12,859 nucleotides of DNA from the NCBI GenBank assembly GCA_012032855.1, contig JAAUQA010000037.1, positions 1 to 12,859 of the forward strand, in the 5' to 3' direction. Origin of the DNA: Candidatus Competibacteraceae bacterium. GTDB lineage: Bacteria > Pseudomonadota > Gammaproteobacteria > Competibacterales > Competibacteraceae. Positions 7,527 through 12,859 of this stretch are shown piece after piece (the first letter of the stretch is position 1; the number at the start of each line of letters is the position of its first letter). Made by a program: the position numbers and the translations under genes. Under the pieces are notes generated by a model that was given only the letters and a program-made list of their open reading frames with translations, did not search any database and was not told the origin of the DNA.

Positions 7527-8566
7527 TCAAGTATCCATATCCAGCAGCGGAAAGGCATCGTAGTTTTGTACCAGACGCACGGCTTTTTGCCGGATTTGGG
7601 GGTCGTCAATCGGTGTATCACCGCTGCGGCCATGGAAACGAATCAGGCGCAAGTGCGCTGCGGGGTCGGAGGAATAGCGCAGTCCATCTAATATAGCAAT
7701 GGCGGCCGCTCGGTCATTGCACGCTAACACCATGTCGCAACCCGCCGCTAAAGCCGCTTGCGCCCGCTCTGAAGGCGTTCCGGCAATGCCTGCACCAGCC
7801 ATGTCCAAATCGTCACTGAAGATGGCGCCTTGAAAACCCAACTGTTGCCGGAGTATGTCTCGGAGCCAGCGGCTGGAAAACCCCGCCGGCTGCTCATCGA
7901 CTGCGGTATAAACCACATGGGCCGGCATGATACCGGCCAAACCATATTCCACCAGACGTGCGAAGGGCACTAGATCGGCAGCGACCAAGTCAGCGTAAGC
8001 GCGCTGATCGATGGGTAATTCGTGATGGGAATCCGCCGCCACATGGCCGTGCCCCGGAAAATGCTTGCCCACCGCTTCCATGCCGGCGTTATGCATACCA
8101 TGCAGATACGCTTGCGCGAGTTCACTCACCGCGATGGGATCGCTATGAAAAGCGCGATCACCGATACTGTACTATTTCCGTAGTCCAGGTCCAATACTGG
8201 TGCAAAACTGAAATCCACGCCCACGGCACGCAGTTCCGCGGCCATCAACCAACCGGTAGTCCGGGCCAAGTGTTTGGCGCGCTTGGGATCGCTCTCGTAA
8301 CAGTCGCCGAGCCGACGCACTGCCGGCAAACGAGTGAAGCCGTCGCGAAAGCGTTGGACTCGTCCGCCCTCGTGATCCACCGCCACCAGCAGCCGAGGTT
8401 GCCGCACGGCATGAACGGAAACCAGTAAAGCGCACAGTTGGTCCGGTGAATGATAATTGCGGCTGAATAAAATGACTCCCCCAACCAGGGGGTGTTGCAA
8501 CATCTCCCGCTCCTCGGCGCTTAGCGTCGGACCCTCCAGACCCAGCATGAGCGGACCTAGTGACAT
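7527..8566 (-). CDS. nagZ: Beta-N-acetylhexosaminidase NagZ (GH3), with one frame break
   Basis: Cytoplasmic family 3 glycosidase that removes N-acetylglucosamine from 1,6-anhydro-muropeptides in cell wall recycling. The start is ATG 8566 ([19 protein letters not shown]), the typical NagZ beginning; an in-frame extension to 8626 has no matching sequence. Seen: [64 protein letters not shown] (from about residue 168, with the catalytic Asp/His loop), and FSDDLDM with the nucleophile Asp at about residue 252. One base is missing at 8165/8166, between GTA and TC on the minus strand; supplying it gives VIGDRAF and a 346-residue protein, the normal length. It heads the minus-strand set nagZ - DsrE-like - hpt. 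Confidence 0.92.
8165..8166 (-). other. Frameshift site in nagZ: one base missing
   Basis: On the minus strand the first part reads through DYGNSTV and then becomes [12 protein letters not shown] to a stop. The second frame carries [18 protein letters not shown]. One added A (AA instead of A) restores VIGDRAF, as in other NagZ proteins. Confidence 0.8.
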
Positions 8567-8757
8567 CAGTTGGTTACCTATAAGCAGTGACGGACAAAGG
8601 CGGTGCTCGAAAAGTACCAAATACACATATGATACCGAGGTACGATGGGGAGCGCCATGTCAGCAAATCTTGACAAAATGGTTTTTTATGTTCAAAGACT
8701 CTTGTCGGGAGCGAACGGAGCGTTTTAGACTTGGTCAAAAATATTGATTTGCGACAG

Positions 8758-8785
8758 TTGAAGAATCTGGGGTCTTGCTTACAAT
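8758..8785 (+). promoter_or_regulatory. Sigma70-like promoter of the receiver/phosphatase/STAS operon
   Basis: TTGAAG (8758-8763) and TACAAT (8780-8785) are separated by 16 bases, close to the consensus at both boxes. The predicted transcript would have a leader of about 80 bases before ATG 8872. Confidence 0.5.
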
Positions 8786-8856
8786 GAATATTTTTTATCT
8801 GTCGGCAGGATGCATTGGTGACCGAACAACAGTAATAAGTTGCCCGAATCGTTCGT

Positions 8857-8861
8857 GGAGG
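8857..8861 (+). promoter_or_regulatory. Ribosome binding site of the stand-alone receiver gene
   Basis: GGAGG lies 10 bases before ATG 8872, a slightly long but workable spacing. It is the only strong Shine-Dalgarno site in the operon apart from a weaker AAGAGG (10437-10442) before the STAS gene. Confidence 0.6.
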
Positions 8862-8871
8862 TCAATAAGCA

Positions 8872-9264
8872 ATGCCATCAGCAATACTGGTTGTTGACGA
8901 TGAGCCTCTGGTGCGGGAAAACCTCAAAGCGTATCTGGAAGATGAAGGCATGACAGTCATGGCGGTATCCTCAGGCGAGGAAGCTGTGCAGCGCGTGCAA
9001 GCAGGAGAACAGTTTGCGGTATGCATCATGGATATGCGACTGCCGGGCATGGATGGCAATGCCTCCATTCGCCATCTCCACGCCCTGAGCCCTAAACTAA
9101 GCTTTGTCGTGCATACCGGGTCTGCTGACTATACCCTACCGCCCGATCTTAAAAAGCTGGCATTAGACGAGGAACACATTTATTTGAAACCGTTATTGGA
9201 TATGCAACCGTTGGCCAGGACGGTACGCCGGCTAATGGAAGGCAACGCGAGAGACGCGGGGTAA
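8872..9264 (+). CDS. Stand-alone response regulator receiver protein
   Basis: 130-residue CheY-like receiver with no output domain. The acidic pair D9-D10, phospho-acceptor D54 (CIMDMRLPGMDG), switch Thr T82 (VVHTGS) and Lys K106 (IYLKPL) are all present, so it should be phosphorylated by a histidine kinase or phosphotransfer protein. The stretch between T82 and K106 (23 residues) is slightly longer than usual. It is first in a three-gene operon: its TAA stop overlaps the next ATG by one base (TAATG at 9262-9266), so translation is coupled. It probably relays or competes for phosphate, or controls the phosphatase encoded next. The partner kinase is not in the window. Confidence 0.88.
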   Translation: MPSAILVVDDEPLVRENLKAYLEDEGMTVMAVSSGEEAVQRVQAGEQFAVCIMDMRLPGMDGNASIRHLHALSPKLSFVVHTGSADYTLPPDLKKLALDEEHIYLKPLLDMQPLARTVRRLMEGNARDAG

Positions 9265-10451
9265 TGGCAAGAACCGCCACTGTTTTAACCATTGACGACG
9301 AGCGAGCGGTACGAGAGATTATCGCTGCGTACTTAGAAGACAGCGGTTTCCAAGTCATCCAGGCGCAGAATGGCCTTCAGGGCATTGAATTGTGCCGGAG
9401 CAAACAACCGGATCTAGTGTTGTGCGACCTGCGTATGCCTGAGATGGACGGCTTGCAGGTATTAACCAGCATGACGCAGGAATTTCCCGAAATCCCGATC
9501 ATCGTAGTATCGGGAGCAGGCGTTATCGGGGATGCGATCGAAGCCCTGAAATTAGGGGCTTGGGACTATGTGACCAAGCCCATCGAAGATATGGCCGTAT
9601 TGGAGCATGCCATGGAGCAGGCGCTGGAACGCGCCCAACTGTTACGAGAAAACCGCGAATATCGTGAACATCTGGAGACCGCTAATGCCCAGCTCAAACA
9701 GAGTTTACGGCAACTCGAAGAAGATGAAGAAGCCGGTCGGCGGATTCAGTTTCGTTTGTTGCCGCAAAGCAACCAGATCCACGGGCCTTATTGCTTTGAT
9801 CGTCAGTTGCTGACCTCGCTGTATCTTAGTGGCGATTTCGTGGATTATTTCAGCATAGATTCACAGCATTTGGGTTTTTACATGGCCGATGTCTCTGGAC
9901 ATGGCGTATCGTCGGCCTTCGTCACCGTTTTGTTGCGCAGCTATGTCAAAAGCTGTTTGGAACGGTTCTGGCAGGCCGGTGATGCCACGATTCTCAATCC
10001 GGCCAAGCTGCTTAAGTTGCTGAACCAGGAGATTTTTAAGGGTAGATTAGGGAAATATTTGACGATATTTTATGGTGTAATTGATCAAGCGAAGAATTCC
10101 TTACGCTACAGTAACGGCGGCCAATTTCCTTTTCCGATTCTAGCGGATAACAGCAGTTCGCTGTATTTAGAGTGCAAGGGGTTACCGGTCGGGTTGTTCG
10201 AGTTCGCTGACTATCACGATGAAACGCGGCAATTGCCGCAGAATTTTGTACTGCTGTTGATTTCTGATGGTATACTGGAAGTGTTGCCAGATGCCAACTT
10301 GCAACAAAAGTTGGATTTTTTGTTATTATCTGCATCCTCGGCTACACATTCCGAAATCAGCATTGATTCCCTGACTCGGCAGCTCGAACTGGATCAAGCC
10401 AGTACCTTGCCGGACGATATCACCATTTTGCTTATAAAGAGGCAGACCTGA
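9264..10451 (+). CDS. Response regulator with PP2C/SpoIIE-type serine phosphatase output
   Basis: 395 residues. Receiver domain 1-125 with D11-D12, acceptor D55 (LCDLRMPEMDG), S83 and K105 (VTKP). A charged coiled-coil linker follows at about 115-165, then a PP2C-like SpoIIE domain from about 175 to the end with SGDFVDYF (189-196), MADVSGHGVSS (207-217), ISDGI (333-337) and DDIT (384-387). These supply the metal-binding aspartates, so the phosphatase should be active. By family analogy it dephosphorylates a STAS anti-anti-sigma protein, here almost certainly the next gene, when its receiver is phosphorylated. I recall Pseudomonas HsbR as similar but with an added C-terminal HATPase domain; this protein ends right after the phosphatase domain. 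It overlaps the previous gene by one base and is one base from the next. Confidence 0.9.
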   Translation: MARTATVLTIDDERAVREIIAAYLEDSGFQVIQAQNGLQGIELCRSKQPDLVLCDLRMPEMDGLQVLTSMTQEFPEIPIIVVSGAGVIGDAIEALKLGAWDYVTKPIEDMAVLEHAMEQALERAQLLRENREYREHLETANAQLKQSLRQLEEDEEAGRRIQFRLLPQSNQIHGPYCFDRQLLTSLYLSGDFVDYFSIDSQHLGFYMADVSGHGVSSAFVTVLLRSYVKSCLERFWQAGDATILNPAKLLKLLNQEIFKGRLGKYLTIFYGVIDQAKNSLRYSNGGQFPFPILADNSSSLYLECKGLPVGLFEFADYHDETRQLPQNFVLLLISDGILEVLPDANLQQKLDFLLLSASSATHSEISIDSLTRQLELDQASTLPDDITILLIKRQT

Positions 10452-10452
10452 T

Positions 10453-10947
10453 ATGACCACGGGAGAGGTGTTCTATGCCAAACAGCATGACACCTACACA
10501 ATAAAGCTAGTGGGTGACATCCGCTACACGCTGGGCTGCACGCTGGACAATTTTTTGACTCAGTTGTTTGCCCGTGAAGATTACGACGATATTTGTATCG
10601 ATCTGAGCGAAGCAACCACGATTGATAGCACCAATCTCGGCTTATTAGCTAAGGTCGCTAACTTTATGCTCGACCGTTTCGACAGGAGAGCCAAGTTGGT
10701 TTGTGACAATTCCGACATTACGCAAATGTTGGATAGCGTGGGATTCTCCGATATTTTCATTATTAGCCAAGATCGTCCCTCTGATGCCCAAACCATTCAG
10801 CGGTTAACTGTTGAGGAGCCCTCTAAACCGGAGTTGGCCAAGACTGTCTATGAATCTCACAGTACGTTAAGCGCGCTCAATGACGAGAACCGCAAAACGT
10901 TCCATGAAATCGTCGAAACGTTGCGTGGCAGGTTAGCCAAACAGTAA
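10453..10947 (+). CDS. STAS-domain anti-sigma factor antagonist
   Basis: 164 residues. A STAS domain at about 5-105 is shown by the strand DDICIDLSEATTIDSTNLGLL (45-65), with Ser59 in the D-S-T position that is phosphorylated in SpoIIAA/RsbV-type proteins, and by AKLVCDNSDITQMLDSVGF (75-93). The remaining 55 or so residues (110-164) are polar and partly helical, and longer than in the minimal antagonists of about 110 residues. It starts one base after the phosphatase stop with AAGAGG 10 bases upstream. Expected role: it binds a kinase/anti-sigma protein when unphosphorylated, and the phosphatase encoded upstream reactivates it. No such kinase gene is in the window. Confidence 0.85.
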   Translation: MTTGEVFYAKQHDTYTIKLVGDIRYTLGCTLDNFLTQLFAREDYDDICIDLSEATTIDSTNLGLLAKVANFMLDRFDRRAKLVCDNSDITQMLDSVGFSDIFIISQDRPSDAQTIQRLTVEEPSKPELAKTVYESHSTLSALNDENRKTFHEIVETLRGRLAKQ

Positions 10948-11065
10948 AATTAGTACCGCCTTACTTTTTTCAAGCGAATGTCATTTTTTTGTTAATCCAA
11001 TAGCTGTGCGCCAGTCCTGCTTATTGTGGTCTTTTTTATATCATTGCCTTTTACCGGGGTGTTCT

Positions 11066-12475
11066 TCACAGGACATCCGAAGCAAATTCCGCCAACCGAG
11101 AACGTTCGCCGCGCAGCAAGGTGACATGACCACCGTGCGGCCAGCGCGTAAAGCGGTCAACGACATAGGTGAGTCCTGAGGTGGTTTCCGAAAGATAGGG
11201 GGTGTCGATCTGCGCGATATTGCCCAGGCATACCACCTTAGTTCCCGGACCGGCTCTGGTGATCAGGGTTTTCATCTGTTTTGAGGTTAAATTCTGGGCT
11301 TCATCAATAATCAGATATTTATTCTGAAAGGTGCGCCCGCGCATGAAGTTCAGTGAATGAATTTTGACCCGGCTGCTGAGCAGGTTTTGAGTAGCGGCCC
11401 GACCCCATTCGCCGCCCTCCTGATTCTGCGACAGCACTTCCAGATTATCCATCAATGCCCCCATCCAGGGAGTCATTTTTTCCTCTTCCGTGCCCGGTAA
11501 AAAACCGATGTCTTCACCGACCGGCACCGTGACCCGCGTCATGATGATCTCTCGATAGCGGTTATGGTCCAGCGTTTGAGTCAACCCGGCAGCCAATGCC
11601 AATAGGGTTTTACCGGTGCCGGCAGCGCCCAACAAAGAGACGAAATCGACTTCGGGGTCTAAGAGTAAATTCAGGGCGAAGTTCTGTTCCCGATTGCGGG
11701 CGGTGATGCCCCATACGGCCTGATTGGTTCGGGTGTAGTCTTTTACTACCTCAATAATTGCCGTCTGATTCTGCAGGCGACGGACTAGAAAAGCCCATTC
11801 CTGCTCGCCCTGCAAATAAATGCATTGATTAGGATGCCAATGCACAACTTCCGGGCCGTTGACGCGATAGTACGTGCGACCGCTCTCTTGCCAAGACTCC
11901 ACCTCCCGATTATGGGTTTCCCAAAAATCCGCCGGTACTTCTCGCGCACCGGTATAGAGCAGGTTGACGTCGTCCAGGACCTGATCGTTGTAATAATCTT
12001 CAGCGTGGATACCTAAAATCGTGGCTTTGATGCGTAGATTGATATCCTTGGAAACCAAGGTGACCTGAAAATCAGGCTGTTCCTGTTGTAAGGCCATAGC
12101 CATGCCCAGGATATCGTTATCCGGATTATTGCCCGGCAAGACGTCCGGCAGCGCAGCTTTTAATGGGCGGGTTTGAAAGAATAGCCGTCCGCCTTGATTG
12201 AGGGCAGTATCGTTGCTGGCACTCAGTAAAGGTAATCCTTGATCAATTTCTTCCTTGCTGGCGCCGACCATCAAGTCATCCAGAAACCGGCTGACTTGGC
12301 GGACATTGCGGGCCATTTCCGACAGCCCCTTCTTGGCGTGATCCAATTCCTCCAAGACCATCATCGGCAAATGAATATCATGCTCTTTGAAACGGAATAG
12401 CGCGGTAGGATCGTGAATCAAGACATTGGTGTCCAGTACAAACACTCGTTTCGGAGATACGGTTTCTTCTCGCAT
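11066..12475 (-). CDS. PIN domain plus PhoH-type ATPase
   Basis: 469 residues. The N-terminal PIN nuclease-like domain (about 8-165) has VLDTNVLIHDP with D15, EELD at 42-45, the acidic DNDI (119-122) and VSKD (D144). The C-terminal PhoH ATPase (about 250-469) has Walker A GAAGTGKT (283-290), Walker B YLIIDEAQN (387-395), and PhoH features such as TRVTVPVGEDIGFLPGT and LGNIAQIDTPYL. The family is the PIN-PhoH type (YlaK-like), proposed to couple RNA unwinding to cleavage. The cellular role in gammaproteobacteria is not settled. The gene is intact and of normal length. Its start ATG 12475 has only a weak upstream Shine-Dalgarno. It is convergent with the STAS gene and downstream of gcvR on the same strand, with an 87-bp gap. 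Confidence 0.92.
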   Translation of the reverse strand: MREETVSPKRVFVLDTNVLIHDPTALFRFKEHDIHLPMMVLEELDHAKKGLSEMARNVRQVSRFLDDLMVGASKEEIDQGLPLLSASNDTALNQGGRLFFQTRPLKAALPDVLPGNNPDNDILGMAMALQQEQPDFQVTLVSKDINLRIKATILGIHAEDYYNDQVLDDVNLLYTGAREVPADFWETHNREVESWQESGRTYYRVNGPEVVHWHPNQCIYLQGEQEWAFLVRRLQNQTAIIEVVKDYTRTNQAVWGITARNREQNFALNLLLDPEVDFVSLLGAAGTGKTLLALAAGLTQTLDHNRYREIIMTRVTVPVGEDIGFLPGTEEEKMTPWMGALMDNLEVLSQNQEGGEWGRAATQNLLSSRVKIHSLNFMRGRTFQNKYLIIDEAQNLTSKQMKTLITRAGPGTKVVCLGNIAQIDTPYLSETTSGLTYVVDRFTRWPHGGHVTLLRGERSRLAEFASDVL

Positions 12476-12562
12476 GCAAGAGGCTCGTCAAACCTGTTAG
12501 GCGGGGTGTGTTAATGGAAGGCGATGCGGGGCCGGCATCGCGGCAAGTGGCGTGCTGCTTTT

Positions 12563-12859
12563 CTATCCTTTAATGGGTTCCAGCACGGCGTCCAGATTAA
12601 ACTCGTCGCAAAAATCCATGAATTCCTCACGCAGCATGGCGATCGGCATATCGGCAGGAATACCGATGATAATATTGACCGCAAACATCGGTGCGCCGGT
12701 ATGGGGAGCACTGTAACCGTGGGTGCCAAGATCCTCAATGCTGATGGATCGGCTGGTGAAAAAACTGGCTAAACTATGGACAATGCCGGGATGGTCCATA
12801 GCGATGACTTCTACCGTATAAGGGACGGCAGCCAAGCGGGTTTGCTGTTCTTCCGTGCG
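12563..12859 (-). CDS. gcvR: Glycine cleavage system regulator GcvR-like, C-terminal ACT domain, cut by the window edge
   Basis: The last 98 codons of a minus-strand gene that is open to base 12859 and stops with TAG at 12563-12565. The reading begins RTEEQQTRLAAVPYTVEVIA, so the apparent TTG start at 12835 is an internal codon. The ACT-domain signature VEVIAMDHPGIVHSLASFF is followed by SIEDLGTHGYSAPHTGAPMFAV, typical of the second ACT domain of GcvR/ACT regulators in gammaproteobacteria. In E. coli GcvR binds GcvA and blocks activation of the glycine cleavage operon when glycine is scarce. That function is inferred here, since the N-terminal half is outside the window. Confidence 0.8.
   Translation of the reverse strand, partial: RTEEQQTRLAAVPYTVEVIAMDHPGIVHSLASFFTSRSISIEDLGTHGYSAPHTGAPMFAVNIIIGIPADMPIAMLREEFMDFCDEFNLDAVLEPIKG

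Larger units (their letters stand above)
8567..8871. other. Divergent intergenic region of 305 bp between nagZ and the signalling operon
   Basis: AT-richer than its surroundings. It carries a sigma70-like promoter and a Shine-Dalgarno site for the + strand operon (listed separately). A TTGACA at about 8668 has no acceptable -10 partner. I see no convincing coding sequence, RNA gene or long repeat; the open readings here have no Shine-Dalgarno or recognisable protein. Confidence 0.5.

Noticed and set aside
8668..8700. TTGACA box on the + strand as a second promoter
   Set aside because: No acceptable -10 box lies 15-19 bases downstream. The TTGAAG/TACAAT pair at 8758-8785 is better and nearer the gene.
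8457..8747. A + strand open reading across the nagZ start and intergenic space
   Set aside because: It overlaps the nagZ coding start antisense, has no Shine-Dalgarno site, and its product resembles nothing known.
10965..11037. Three T-runs (10965-10970, 10984-10990, 11032-11037) between the convergent STAS and PhoH genes
   Set aside because: They would suit terminators, but I could not find a stable GC-rich stem directly before any of them.
12521..12541. 7-bp stem (12521-12527 with 12535-12541) between gcvR and the PIN-PhoH gene
   Set aside because: Short, with no T-run in either direction, and in GC-rich sequence where such stems arise by chance.
1..12859. Defence island, phage, transposon or CRISPR content
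   Set aside because: All recognisable genes are metabolic, signalling or housekeeping. I saw no direct-repeat arrays, terminal inverted repeats, transposase or integrase motifs.

Overview
The window looks like ordinary chromosome from a gammaproteobacterium. GC content is moderate, which I estimate at about 53% by eye. The order nagZ - (DsrE-like) - hpt, a GcvR-type ACT protein beside a PIN-PhoH ATPase, and fermentation and glycogen genes together suggest a methanotroph (Methylococcales) or a relative among purple-sulfur or Competibacter-like bacteria. That placement is inference from remembered gene neighbourhoods. I see no mobile element, CRISPR array, tRNA or rRNA.

Region A (1-6433, + strand) is a carbon and energy block. 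It holds the 3' half of nifJ (pyruvate:ferredoxin/flavodoxin oxidoreductase, cut by the window edge), a dihydroorotate dehydrogenase-like flavoprotein, a 6-phosphofructokinase with mixed signature residues, and a GT35 alpha-glucan phosphorylase. Together they would run glycogen -> glucose-1-P -> (F6P) -> FBP ->-> pyruvate -> acetyl-CoA plus reduced ferredoxin. This is a plausible fermentative or storage-burning route under low oxygen.

Region B (6434-8566, - strand) is convergent with A and separated from it by a perfect 13-bp hairpin. It is read as nagZ (peptidoglycan recycling beta-N-acetylhexosaminidase), a small DsrE-like protein, and hpt (purine salvage).

Region C (8567-10947, + strand) starts from a 305-bp divergent intergenic space with a good sigma70-like promoter. 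It holds a very tight three-gene signalling operon: a stand-alone receiver, a receiver-coiled coil-PP2C (SpoIIE-like) phosphatase, and a STAS anti-sigma-factor antagonist. This is a partner-switching output module whose HATPase kinase/anti-sigma partner is not in view.

Region D (10948-12859, - strand) holds a PIN-PhoH ATPase and the 3' part of a GcvR-like ACT-domain regulator that runs off the window edge.

Seven single-base frame changes interrupt three otherwise well-conserved genes: five in nifJ, one in glgP and one in nagZ. Every one sits in or beside a mononucleotide run, and conserved protein sequence resumes exactly after each. The simplest reading is homopolymer sequencing or assembly error rather than decay, so I describe these as single genes with corrected reading frames. 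I did not find a convincing undescribed system. The two loci most worth a second look are the phosphatase/STAS module without a kinase and the nifJ-linked DHOD-like protein that has lost the substrate motif.
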